Below are positions 18,595 through 27,004 of a stretch of 45,066 bases of DNA, piece by piece (positions within the stretch are counted from its first letter, which is position 1; every line of letters begins with the position of its first letter). The translations under genes and the position numbers were made by a program. Origin of the DNA: CAZIHO01 sp964538875 (GTDB lineage: Bacteria; Pseudomonadota; Gammaproteobacteria; Chromatiales; Chromatiaceae); NCBI GenBank assembly GCA_964538875.1, contig CAZIHO010000012.1:1-45066 (forward strand), in the 5' to 3' direction. The notes beneath the pieces are model-generated. The model saw only the letters and a program-made list of their open reading frames with translations, was not told the DNA's origin and made no database searches.

Positions 18595-19094
18595 ATGGCA
18601 ACCCCAACCATCCTACCCGACCAGCGAGGCGCCCCGGCCATGGAGACTTCAGCGGATTTGCAGGCCAAATGGGACGCCCGCCACCGGGACGGACCGCCAC
18701 CGGAACCTGCGGCGGTTCTGGAACTGAACGCCCACCTGCTGCCAGCCACCGGACGCGCCCTGGATCTGGCCTGCGGCCTGGGGGGCAATGCCCTGTTCCT
18801 GGCCAAGCGGGGCCTGCAGGTGGACGCCTGGGACCTGTCGCCGGTGGCCATCCAGCGGTTGGACGCCTGGAGCCGGGCCGCGAAGCTGCCCCTGGTGGCC
18901 CAGGTCCGGGACCTGCTGATGGCGCCGCCCCCGCCGGACCAGTTTGACCTCATTTGCGTCAGCCATTTCTTGGACCGGGACCTGTTCCCGGCCCTAGGCG
19001 CCGCCCTGCGACCGGGTGGGCTGCTGTTTTACCAAACCTGGAGTCAGGATCGCGTCACTGGCCGGGGACCCAGTGAGGCCCGCTACCGGCTGGC
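18595..19094 (+). CDS. Class I SAM-dependent methyltransferase, 3' end lost in gap
   Basis: At least 166 residues of a small methyltransferase of the TehB/thiopurine-like type. It reads LQAKWDARHRDG near the N-terminus, motif I ALDLACGLGGNALFLAKRG, then VDAWDLSPVAIQRL with the acidic SAM-ribose contact, and LICVSHFLDRDLFPALGAALRPGGLLFYQTW for motifs IV-V. The frame runs into the 100-N gap at 19095, and the C-terminus is absent. A GAGGGGGTGGG stretch just before ATG 18595 supports this start; an internal ATG at 18640 is the alternative. Relatives are involved in tellurite or chalcogen methylation, but substrate is not determined here. Confidence 0.82.
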
Positions 19095-19194
19095 NNNNNN
19101 NNNNNNNNNNNNNNNNNNNNNNNNNNNNNNNNNNNNNNNNNNNNNNNNNNNNNNNNNNNNNNNNNNNNNNNNNNNNNNNNNNNNNNNNNNNNNN
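19095..19194. other. Assembly gap, 100 N
   Basis: Exactly 100 N. It cuts the methyltransferase gene; the sequence after it (19195-19278) gives no clear continuation of that protein, so more than 100 bases are probably missing. Confidence 0.97.
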
Positions 19195-19278
19195 CCCCGG
19201 CACAGGGCGGTGCCAGCGGATACGACGGCCCAAACCGTTGTATCCGGGAGGACCCGAAAATCCTTATTGGTGGGGTCC

Positions 19279-19313
19279 GACGCTTAAAAAACCAGGAAGG
19301 TTTTTTAAGCGTC
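19279..19313 (-). terminator. Perfect 15-bp terminator hairpin downstream of mdh
   Basis: gacgcttaaaaaacc and ggttttttaagcgtc form a perfect 15-bp stem around a 5-base loop, 35 bases past the mdh stop. The A/T tract lies within the stem, so the structure reads as an intrinsic terminator from either side. A second small dyad (cgctga ttgat tcagcg, about 19326-19342) sits between it and mdh. Confidence 0.75.
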
Positions 19314-19347
19314 AATCAGAGCAAACGCTGATTGATTCAGCGTATCC

Positions 19348-20337
19348 CTAGCCGAACAGATGCTGGACGCCGTCCCGCTCGTCGGTCAGTTCCTTGAGGG
19401 TAAAGTCCATGCGCTCCCGGGAGAAGGCATCGATGTCCAGACCCTGGACGATCTCCCAGCGGCCGTTGGCGGTGGTGCAGGGGAAGCCGTAGATCATGCC
19501 TTCCGGGATTCCGTAGGAGCCGTCCGACACCACGCCCATGGTGACCCAGCGGCCGTCGCTGCCCTGGTTCCAGTCCCGCATGTGGTCGACCGCGGCGTTG
19601 GCAGCGGACGCGGCGGACGACAGCCCCCGCGCCTCGATGATGGCGGCGCCCCGCTTGCCCACCTTGGGAATATATTGGTTGCGATACCAGTCTTCGTCAT
19701 TGACCAACTGGGGCGCCGGGGTCCCGCCCACGGTGCAGAAGCGCAGATCTGGATACATGGTGGGCGAGTGATTGCCCCACACCACCATCTTGTGGATCTC
19801 GGTCACCGGTTGCTGGGTGCGGGCCGCCAACTGGGACACGGCCCGGTTATGGTCCAGGCGCATCATGGAGGTGAACTGGGCCTGGGGCAGGTCCTTGGCG
19901 GTGTTCATGGCAATCAGGGCGTTGGTGTTGGCCGGGTTGCCCACCACGATGATCTTGATGTCCCGGTCCGCCACCTGGTTGATGGCCTTGCCCTGTTCGA
20001 TGAAGATCTTGGCGTTGTCCAACAACAGGTCCTTGCGCTCCATGCCGGGACCCCGGGGCTTGGCGCCCACCAACAGAGCTTGCTGGGCGTCCCGGAAGGC
20101 GACCAGGGGATCAGAGGTGCCGATCATGTCCGCCAGCAGGGGGAAGGCGCAGTCTTCCAGTTCCATCATGACGCCCTTGAGGGCCTGTTGGGCCTTGTCG
20201 ATGGGCAGTTCCAACAATTGCAGGATCACGGGCTGGTCCTTGCCCAGCATCTCGCCGCTGGCGATGCGGAACAGCAGCGCGTAGCCGATTTGGCCTGCGG
20301 CGCCGGTGACGGTGACTCGAATCGGGGGGTTGGCCAT
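19348..20337 (-). CDS. mdh: Malate dehydrogenase
   Basis: A 329-residue cytosolic-type malate dehydrogenase of the TCA cycle, oxidising malate to oxaloacetate with NAD. Signatures include the nucleotide-binding VTGAAGQIGYALLFRIASGE, the substrate-binding region GAKPRGPGMERKDLL, GNPANTNALIAM, the LDHNRAVSQLA helix and the catalytic-His segment VVWGNHSPTMYPD. Length is typical for the type found in Chromatiales and Betaproteobacteria. An AGGAGA precedes the ATG at 20337. It is followed on the minus strand by a strong terminator and preceded by gltA 110 bases away, so both TCA genes may be co-expressed. Confidence 0.96.
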   Translation of the reverse strand: MANPPIRVTVTGAAGQIGYALLFRIASGEMLGKDQPVILQLLELPIDKAQQALKGVMMELEDCAFPLLADMIGTSDPLVAFRDAQQALLVGAKPRGPGMERKDLLLDNAKIFIEQGKAINQVADRDIKIIVVGNPANTNALIAMNTAKDLPQAQFTSMMRLDHNRAVSQLAARTQQPVTEIHKMVVWGNHSPTMYPDLRFCTVGGTPAPQLVNDEDWYRNQYIPKVGKRGAAIIEARGLSSAASAANAAVDHMRDWNQGSDGRWVTMGVVSDGSYGIPEGMIYGFPCTTANGRWEIVQGLDIDAFSRERMDFTLKELTDERDGVQHLFG

Positions 20338-20391
20338 GAAAAAATCTCCTGAGTCTGGTGGAATATCAACGGGGGTACGTCAATCCGGCGC

Positions 20392-20423
20392 GGGGCAAGC
20401 AGCCTAGCGGCCCCCTGCCCCGG
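20392..20423 (-). terminator. GC-rich hairpin between gltA and mdh
   Basis: Arms cggggca and tgccccg (7 bp) flank an 18-base loop, 25 bases past the gltA stop. No U-tract follows on the minus strand. It may be a weak terminator, or a stem separating the two transcripts' stabilities. Confidence 0.4.
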
Positions 20424-20447
20424 CTTGCCGGTGCCTGGGTGCTTCGG

Positions 20448-21737
20448 TCAGGGCCTTTGGCTGATTTCCAGATAATCGGTTTTCTGGTTGCCGGTATAGA
20501 TTTGACGCGGCCGGGCGATCTTGGTGCCGGGCGTGCGCTGCTGCTCCCACCAATGGGCGATCCAGCCCGGCAACCGGCCGATGGCGAACATGACCGTGAA
20601 CATGTTGGTGGGAATGCCGATAGCCCGCAGAATGATGCCGCTGTAGAAGTCCACGTTGGGATACAGCTTGCGGTCGATGAAATAGGGATCTTCCAGGGCG
20701 ATGGCCTCCAAACGCCGGGCGATGTCCAACAGGGGGTCAGACTTGCCCAACAGGCTCAGGACTTCGCCAGTCATCTCACCCAGGATCTTGGCCCGCGGGT
20801 CGAAGTTCTTGTAGACCCGGTGCCCAAAGCCCATCAACCGGGCCTTGGAATCCTTCTGCTTGGCCAGTTGGACGTATTCCTCGGTGCTGATGTTGCCCTT
20901 GTGAATGGCATCCAGCATGTTCAACACTTCCACATTGGCGCCCCCGTGCAGGGGACCCCACAGGGCGCACACCCCCGCCGAACAGGACGCGAACAGGTTG
21001 GCCTGGCTGGAGCCCACCATGCGCACCGTGGACGTGGAGCAGTTTTGCTCGTGGTCCGCGTGCAGGATCAACACCAGATTCAGGGCGCGCTGGATAGCGT
21101 CCTCGCACTCATACTGGGCATAGGGCTGGGAGAACATCATGTGCAGGAAATTCGGCACATACCGCAGTTTGGGGTCGGGGTAGATGTAGGGCAGTCCCGC
21201 CGAATGCCGGTAGGCAAAGGCCGCAATGGTGCGGATCTTGCTGATGAGGCGTGCCGACGCCTGCCGCATATGGTCCGCGTCCTCCAACTCGAACAATTCA
21301 GGATGGAAACAGGACAGGGCGTTAATCATGGCGGACAGGATCGCCATGGGCGGCGCCGTGCGCGGAAATCCCTCGAAATGATGCTTCAGACCCTCGTCGA
21401 TGTTGGCGTTGGCCTGCAACAACTCGGCGAAGACGTCATATTCTTCAGTGGTCGGCAAATGGCCGTGGATCAACAGCCAGGCCACTTCGATGAAGTTGGG
21501 ATGGTCCGCGAACTGCTCGATGGGAATACCGCGATAGCGCAGTATCCCCTGCTCGCCGTCGATGTAGGTGATGGCACTCTCGCAACTGCCGGTGTTGCCA
21601 TAACCCGGGTCCAAGGTGATCAATCCGGTACGCGACCGTAAACTGCCGATGTCGATCGCGCGCTCATCCTCGCTGCCGGTGACCACCGGAAAACTATAAC
21701 TCTGGTCTCCATAGGTCAGGGTGACGTTGTCGGTCAT
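20448..21737 (-). CDS. gltA: Citrate synthase GltA
   Basis: A 429-residue type II citrate synthase condensing acetyl-CoA with oxaloacetate. The N-terminal beta-part (DNVTLTYGDQSYSFPVVTG) and IDIGSLRSRTGLITLDPGYGNT are characteristic of the hexameric, NADH-sensitive Gram-negative enzyme. The catalytic His segment LILHADHEQNCSTSTVRMVG and the downstream GHRVYKNFDPRAKIL are intact. The start at 21737 matches homologues; the upstream open extension (to 21851) is not family-like. The gene lies between mdh and the complex-I-like cluster, on the same strand. Confidence 0.97.
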   Translation of the reverse strand: MTDNVTLTYGDQSYSFPVVTGSEDERAIDIGSLRSRTGLITLDPGYGNTGSCESAITYIDGEQGILRYRGIPIEQFADHPNFIEVAWLLIHGHLPTTEEYDVFAELLQANANIDEGLKHHFEGFPRTAPPMAILSAMINALSCFHPELFELEDADHMRQASARLISKIRTIAAFAYRHSAGLPYIYPDPKLRYVPNFLHMMFSQPYAQYECEDAIQRALNLVLILHADHEQNCSTSTVRMVGSSQANLFASCSAGVCALWGPLHGGANVEVLNMLDAIHKGNISTEEYVQLAKQKDSKARLMGFGHRVYKNFDPRAKILGEMTGEVLSLLGKSDPLLDIARRLEAIALEDPYFIDRKLYPNVDFYSGIILRAIGIPTNMFTVMFAIGRLPGWIAHWWEQQRTPGTKIARPRQIYTGNQKTDYLEISQRP

Positions 21738-21894
21738 GCGGGCTTCCTGGTGCAGGCTTGGTGGAAGGTCGGAACCCCGGCACGACTGCCGGAGCGGATG
21801 GCCGGCCGGGTTCCCCTGGGCACTTTTATTTTTTTGTGCAGTGCAGCGCAAGGGTATCCGAGGCTACGGCTTAAATCCATACGATAGCTTCAAA

Positions 21895-23412
21895 TTAGTG
21901 GTTGATCGAGGTTGGCAAACGGGCGGTCCAGTCCTGGGTGGCGGCCTGCATCAGATCCAGCAATGGCTGGGGATAGCAGCCGGCCAGGATGACGAGCAGC
22001 GCGAAGCCGCCTGCCACCGCCATTTCCCTAGGGCCTAGGTCCCAGTCTGGGGCGGGATCAGGCCCCCTGGGCGGCCCGAGGAACAGGGGGCGATACAGCC
22101 GCAGGAAATAGGCGGCGCCCAGGATCAGACTGACCAGGGCCACCAAGCCGGCCCCGGTGTGGGTCGCCAGGGCACTGGACAGAATCAATAATTCGGCGGG
22201 AAAACCGGAAGTACCCGGCACCCCCAGGGATGCCAGTCCGAATAGGAAAAACAAACTGGCCAAGGCCGGCAGGGACTGGGCGCCACCACCCAGGGCGCTG
22301 ATGTCCGTGGAGCCAACCCGGTGATGCAGGAAGCCGGCTAACAGAAACAAACCGCCGGCCACCAGCGGGAAGTTGGCCAATTGCAGCACGGCGCCTTGGG
22401 TCCCCTGCAAATTGAAGGACGCGATACCCAGCACCACCAGACCCACGTGGCTGATGCTGGAGAACACCAACATGCGGCGCAAATTGGTTTGCGCCAGGGC
22501 CGCCAGGGCGCCATAAAGGATGCCGAGGGCACCCAATCCGGCCAGCAACCAATGCAGTTCCTGGGCCGCCGCTGGCGCCAGGGGCACCGCGAAGCGCAAT
22601 AGGCCATAGGCGCCCAGTTTGAGGCCGGTGATGAAGGCACCCACCGACGCGGGCCCTTCCATGGCCAACACCGGCAGCCAGGTATGGAAGGGCACCAGCG
22701 GCGTCTTGACGCCAAAACCCACCAGCAATAACAGAAATACCAGCATCTCCCAGCCCCTGGGCAGGGGAGTGCCGAGCAGCAGCCGATAATCCCACCCCAA
22801 CCCGCCGGGGATGGGCAGTCCCTGGATGGAGGCGTATTGAAACGCCAGGATCAGGAACCCGAACAGCAGGGGCACCCCGCTGGCCAGCATGAACAGACTG
22901 TACTGAACCGCCGAGAAGCGCCGCTGGGGCCCCAGCCCCCAAAGACTGATGAGAAAATAGAGAGGGATCAGGGTCAATTCCCAGAACAGGAAAAACAGCA
23001 TCAGGTCCAGGGCGCAGAAAATCCCCAGGGTCGCCGCCTGCAATAGCAGCAACAAGGAGTAATGCAGTCGCGCCAGGGCGCGGGCGCTGGTCCAGGAACC
23101 GGCCACCATGCCCAGACCCAGCAAGGGCGTCATGACCATAAACAGGGCCGAGATGCCGTCGATTCCCAGCAGATATTCGATATTCAGGCTGGGAATCCAG
23201 GCGTGCCGCTCGACCAGTTGGAAGCCCGCCACGGCCGGATCCAGTTTCGCCAGCGCCACCAGCGCCAGGCCTAGGTCCAGACCCAAGGCGGCCAGCGCCA
23301 GCCAGGGCGCCCGGCGCGGATCCGGCACCAGCCAGACCAGCAGCGCGCCCAGGACCGGAACCAGCAGCATTAGGCTCAGCAGGGGCAGGTCCGGAGTCAG
23401 GATCGGGGGCAT
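21895..23412 (-). CDS. NuoM-like proton-translocating membrane subunit (first M-like)
   Basis: A 505-residue, about 14-helix membrane protein of the complex I/Mrp antiporter family, M type. The key channel residues are present: Glu145 in FWELTLIPLYFLI and Lys236 in VKTPLVPFHTWLP. AQTNLRRMLVFSSISHVG, with the helix-8 features, is also normal. It lies last in a minus-strand group after an L-like subunit, a second M-like subunit and a small exported protein. No other Nuo subunits (A-K, N) occur in the window, so this is not a standard nuo operon. It may belong to an auxiliary ion-pumping or inorganic-carbon module, as with NuoL-like DabB, but no DabA-type partner is seen. Confidence 0.88.
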   Translation of the reverse strand: MPPILTPDLPLLSLMLLVPVLGALLVWLVPDPRRAPWLALAALGLDLGLALVALAKLDPAVAGFQLVERHAWIPSLNIEYLLGIDGISALFMVMTPLLGLGMVAGSWTSARALARLHYSLLLLLQAATLGIFCALDLMLFFLFWELTLIPLYFLISLWGLGPQRRFSAVQYSLFMLASGVPLLFGFLILAFQYASIQGLPIPGGLGWDYRLLLGTPLPRGWEMLVFLLLLVGFGVKTPLVPFHTWLPVLAMEGPASVGAFITGLKLGAYGLLRFAVPLAPAAAQELHWLLAGLGALGILYGALAALAQTNLRRMLVFSSISHVGLVVLGIASFNLQGTQGAVLQLANFPLVAGGLFLLAGFLHHRVGSTDISALGGGAQSLPALASLFFLFGLASLGVPGTSGFPAELLILSSALATHTGAGLVALVSLILGAAYFLRLYRPLFLGPPRGPDPAPDWDLGPREMAVAGGFALLVILAGCYPQPLLDLMQAATQDWTARLPTSINH

Positions 23413-23486
23413 GAGGTCGTCACCAGAAATTGCTCACCAACCAGGCCGCCGCCGGCGCGGCATCTTCAAGCCGCGCCGGCCACCGC

Positions 23487-23825
23487 CTACTTTTTGCTCG
23501 CGTACAGATCGTGCCATTCCGCCTGCCCGGCGTCCCGGGACCTGGACTGGACCCGGGCCAACAGCTTGCCGTCTTCCGCCTTCAGACAAATGTCCACTGG
23601 ATCCTTGGGGTACAGGGTGGTTTTGCCAGTCACCAGGCCAGCGGCGGTGAAGGACGCGGTCTTGCCCACTTCCCAGCCCATGTCCAGGGCCTTGAGACGT
23701 AGGTTTTGGGCGTCCTCATTGAGGGATTTAGTGGAAACGAAGCACTCCTCGGCCAACACTGGCGCCATGCCCCAAGTCAAACCGGCGGCCAGAACCAGGG
23801 TAATAAGATGAGTTGAACGGCGCAT
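23487..23825 (-). CDS. Small exported protein of unknown function within the NDH-like cluster
   Basis: A 112-residue protein with a clear signal peptide (MRRSTHLITLVLAAGLTWG, cleavage probably after VLA near residue 25). The mature part is about 87 residues, begins EECFVSTKSL, and has two cysteines, one at its start and one in VDICLKAEDG, which could form a disulfide. AAGGAG lies nine bases before the ATG at 23825. It is inserted between two M-like antiporter subunits on the same strand (74 bases from the downstream one, 108 from the upstream one). No family recognised. A periplasmic accessory to the membrane module is possible. Confidence 0.68.
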   Translation of the reverse strand: MRRSTHLITLVLAAGLTWGMAPVLAEECFVSTKSLNEDAQNLRLKALDMGWEVGKTASFTAAGLVTGKTTLYPKDPVDICLKAEDGKLLARVQSRSRDAGQAEWHDLYASKK

Positions 23826-23933
23826 GGATCGGATCTCCTTATTGAACAGTCTAACTAGAGTGCCCGGCCGAATTCCAAGGCCGGACGACGCCAATAGCCC
23901 CGCCATTAGAGCACGGAACCCGCCCGGCCGGAC

Positions 23934-25445
23934 CTAACCGATGCGCTCCGCCAACAGGCGCAGGGGCCCTTCCACCAGGTGCAGCCAGGGGTCCAGGTGG
24001 AAGCCGGTCACTAGCAGCACCAGTATGCTGATTCCCGCCACCAGGTATTCGAGGGGCGCCACCCGTTCCACCCGCCAGGGCGGCAGGCCCGCCTTGCGGG
24101 GCGCCAGGAAGGTACGCTGGAAGGCCCACAATAGAAACCCGGCGGACAGCAGATTACCCAGGGCGGCGGCGATGGTGACTAGGCCACCGAAACGGTGCAT
24201 GGACGATTCCAGCACCAAATGCACGGCGCCAAAGCCCGGCGTGCCTGGCATGGAAAAAATGGAGACGCCGGCCACCAAAAAGGCGATGCCGATGGCGGGA
24301 ATCTGGTCCATCAGGGCGCCCAGCCGGTCCAGAGAAATGCTGTGGGTGCGCTGGTAGACCAGCCCCATCATAAACACCAGGGTGGCGATGGCCAGGCCGA
24401 AGGTGACGGTCAGGATGACGCTGCCCTGGAGCGCCGCCAGCTCTAGGCTGAACATCCCCACCACCAGCAGGCCGGTGTGGGACACCACCGCAAACGCCAA
24501 CAGCCGCCGCAAATTGGTTTGCCACATGGCCAACAGGGCGGCGTAAAAGATGCCCACCACCGCGAAGGCGACCACGTAACCCTGCCAGCGCAGCACCGCG
24601 TCCGGTACCAGGGGAAAGACGAAGCGCAGCATCCCGTAAAGCCCCAGCTTCAGGCCCAACAAGAGCGCCGGGGCGATGGCGATATTGCCATGCTCGGCAA
24701 CCAGGGGCAGCCAGCCGTGCAGGGGAAACAGGGGGGTGCGGATGGCGAATCCGTAGAACAGTAAATAGAACACCAGGGTCTGGAGTTCCATCTGACGCGG
24801 CACTTGGACCAGTTCCAGCAGATCGAAACTCCAGCGTCCCTGGAACCGCTCACCATGATCCCAGGCCAGCAACAGGGCGCCGACCAGCAGGAGCAACAGG
24901 CTGGTGCCCATGAATTGGTAAAAGCGGCTCAAGGCCAGGTCCTTATCCGGCGTACCGCCCCAACGCCACAACAGATAACCCACCAGGCCGAATTCCAGGG
25001 CCGACGCGGGCAGTAGCCACAGCAGGTTCAGGGTGCAGATTTGCACCATGAAGGCCCCTTGCACGCCGAAAATCAGGGCGTTTAGCAGCCAGGTGGGATG
25101 CAGATCCCGGGTCGGTCCATACAGCAGCACCAGCAGGGTCAGCAGCACCGCCAGCACCAGGAAGACGATACTCACCCCGTCAATGGCCACGTGATAATCC
25201 AGGGGCCCCGGCAATTCCAGGCGCTCGGCGAATTGCAGCGCCGCTTCCCCGGGCAGATAGAGAAAAAATACTTGGACCACCAGCAGAAGTTCCGCCAGCG
25301 CCAAAGCCAGCGCCAGCATCAGCACCCGCGACGCCGGCAGGCGGCGCAGCAGCACCATCAGGCCAGCGGCCAGCAGCGGCAGGAGTTGCAACGCGGCCAG
25401 GACCGGATAAGCGGACTGGTGGGTCCAGAACAGTTCCGTCAACAC
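23934..25445 (-). CDS. Divergent NuoM-like membrane subunit with altered channel residues
   Basis: A 503-residue polytopic protein of the antiporter-type complex I family. It has IRTPLFPLHGWLPLVAEHGN in place of the canonical VK-MP...HGWLP segment, so the trans-membrane-7 Lys is Arg236. Where the first M-like protein has FWELTLIPLYF, this one reads PASALEFGLVGYL: the canonical Glu aligns with Ala, and a Glu (151) sits two positions on. QTNLRRLLAFAVVSHTG is normal. The start is GTG at 25445, nine bases from AGGAG; a GTG at 25451 is the alternative. It lies 34 bases after the L-like gene, probably in one operon. It may be a structural or differently coupled subunit. Confidence 0.85.
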   Translation of the reverse strand: MLTELFWTHQSAYPVLAALQLLPLLAAGLMVLLRRLPASRVLMLALALALAELLLVVQVFFLYLPGEAALQFAERLELPGPLDYHVAIDGVSIVFLVLAVLLTLLVLLYGPTRDLHPTWLLNALIFGVQGAFMVQICTLNLLWLLPASALEFGLVGYLLWRWGGTPDKDLALSRFYQFMGTSLLLLLVGALLLAWDHGERFQGRWSFDLLELVQVPRQMELQTLVFYLLFYGFAIRTPLFPLHGWLPLVAEHGNIAIAPALLLGLKLGLYGMLRFVFPLVPDAVLRWQGYVVAFAVVGIFYAALLAMWQTNLRRLLAFAVVSHTGLLVVGMFSLELAALQGSVILTVTFGLAIATLVFMMGLVYQRTHSISLDRLGALMDQIPAIGIAFLVAGVSIFSMPGTPGFGAVHLVLESSMHRFGGLVTIAAALGNLLSAGFLLWAFQRTFLAPRKAGLPPWRVERVAPLEYLVAGISILVLLVTGFHLDPWLHLVEGPLRLLAERIG

Positions 25446-25479
25446 CCCCACCCTCTCCTAACCTGACCCCAGGCGAACT

Positions 25480-26865
25480 TCATAGGATGATGGCCAGGGT
25501 GATACTGATGAGCACCGCCAGATAACGGGGCTGGCTCAACAAGAGTTCCACCCGGTTGGCGTAGTAGCCAGCCCGGCGAATGCCGCTCAGCAATCCCTCG
25601 CCGCCACCGCGCAGAATCAGCCGTTCCTCGAACCAGTGCAGGGCATCGGCNNNNNNNNNNNNNNNNNNNNNNNNNNNNNNNNNNNNNNNNNNNNNNNNNN
25701 NNNNNNNNNNNNNNNNNNNNNNNNNNNNNNNNNNNNNNNNNNNNNNNNNNGCCAGCCAAGCGGGCAGCTTGGGCGCTGTCGCCCCGGCCAAATCCAGGAA
25801 CGCGGGGGCCTGAAGAAACTGGTAGGCCCGCCAAGCGGCATGCAGACCCAGATGCCAGGCGGCCAAATGGGTCCAGCCCAGTCCGCACCAGATCAGCATC
25901 AGCCCCACCTGGGCGCTGGTGGACGCGGTCAGGGCGCCCTTCACGTCCGCCTGGGCCAATCCCACCAGCCAGCCATAGATCAGGGTCAGCAGCCCAGCCA
26001 GCAGAATCAGGCTCAAAAGCCCCGGCGCCCGGCTGGACAGGGGCTCCATCCGGATCAACAGAAACACGCCGGCATGGACCACCAGGGAGCCGTAGAAAAT
26101 AGCGCTGGATGGGGTGGGACCTTCTAAGGCGCGGCTGATCCAAGCCGCGAACGGCATCTGGGCGGACTTGACCAAAGCCGCCACCAGCAGCGCCGAGCCC
26201 AGCAAGTCCAGTTGCCAGGGAGTAAGGCGCCCCGCCTGACTCGCCAGATCGCTCCACTCCAGGCTACCCAGCCAACGCCAGGTCAGGAAAATGCCGAGCA
26301 GGAAGGCGGCGTCCCCGATCCGGTAGGTCACCAGCACCCGGGACGCGTTGCGGGCGGCCACCGGCCGTTGGTAGGCGTAGGCGATCAGCAGGTAGGAACA
26401 GACCCCCGCCACTTCCCAGCCCACGAACATCAGGACCAGGTTGCCCCCCAGGAAAATCCATTGCATGGCGCCGAGCAATAGACACCAGATCAGAAAAAAG
26501 CGCTGGAAGCCCACTTCCCGGTGCAGATAATTGACCGAGAACCTCAACCCCAGGAAGCCGATGGCGGCGGCCAGGGTGCCCAACGCCACGGCGGTACCGT
26601 CCAAGGAAAAACTGAGGGGCACCCGGAAATCGCCGCTCTCTAGCCAGTGACCGAACCGCACCTGGCCCGGCGCGCCCTGGAGCAAAGACTGGAGCGCCAG
26701 CGCCAGGGCACCCAGCAGGGACAGTCCCGCCCCAGCCTGGGCGACCCAGGCGGTCTCCCGCTCCCCAGCCTCGCCCCGGTTCCAACCCAACAGCCAGCCC
26801 AGGCCGATCCAGGCGGCGGCCAGCCAGGGCAGCAGAGGAATCAACCAAAGGTAGGTGTCGATCAT
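25480..26865 (-). CDS. NuoL-like membrane subunit, interrupted by assembly gap
   Basis: A NuoL/NdhF-type antiporter subunit. The N-terminal part shows NYLHREVGFQRFFLI, GNLVLMFVGWEVAGVCSYLLIAYAY (channel Glu) and ALVKSAQMPFAAWISRALEGPTPSSAIFYGSL in sections (channel Lys in KSAQMPF). After EGPTPSSA it reads IFYGSLVVHAG rather than the complex I LIHAATMVTAG, a mark of a stand-alone paralogue. The 100-N gap removes an unknown part of the C-terminal half; the 57 residues after it (ADALHWFEERLILRG onward) suit the end of such a protein. GGAG precedes ATG 26865. It is first of the three-antiporter group. Confidence 0.85.
   Translation of the reverse strand: MIDTYLWLIPLLPWLAAAWIGLGWLLGWNRGEAGERETAWVAQAGAGLSLLGALALALQSLLQGAPGQVRFGHWLESGDFRVPLSFSLDGTAVALGTLAAAIGFLGLRFSVNYLHREVGFQRFFLIWCLLLGAMQWIFLGGNLVLMFVGWEVAGVCSYLLIAYAYQRPVAARNASRVLVTYRIGDAAFLLGIFLTWRWLGSLEWSDLASQAGRLTPWQLDLLGSALLVAALVKSAQMPFAAWISRALEGPTPSSAIFYGSLVVHAGVFLLIRMEPLSSRAPGLLSLILLAGLLTLIYGWLVGLAQADVKGALTASTSAQVGLMLIWCGLGWTHLAAWHLGLHAAWRAYQFLQAPAFLDLAGATAPKLPAWLXXXXXXXXXXXXXXXXXXXXXXXXXXXXXXXXXXADALHWFEERLILRGGGEGLLSGIRRAGYYANRVELLLSQPRYLAVLISITLAIIL
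25651..25750. other. Assembly gap, 100 N
   Basis: Exactly 100 N inside the NuoL-like gene. The apparent continuity of the frame across it may be coincidental; canonical L subunits are longer than the 461 codons counted here. Confidence 0.97.
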
Positions 26866-27004
26866 GGGGTGGTCTCCGCCGGCGCACCCGGCCGACCGCC
26901 CACTATATCAGCGCCGCCCGGCGGCCGGGACCAGAGCGGAGGCAAATTTCCGCTCCGAATTCCGGTTCCCTTCCAGTGACCGTCACCAGGGAGTCAAAGG
27001 GAAC

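Noticed and set aside
19360..21641. Long open frames on the plus strand opposite mdh and gltA (330 and 427 codons)
   Set aside because: Both are shadows of unmistakable TCA-cycle genes; their composition is low-complexity and no family signature is present.
21895..26865. Ordinary nuo operon for complex I
   Set aside because: Only L- and M-type subunits are present; no A-K or N genes occur, and flanking genes are unrelated (gltA and htpX).
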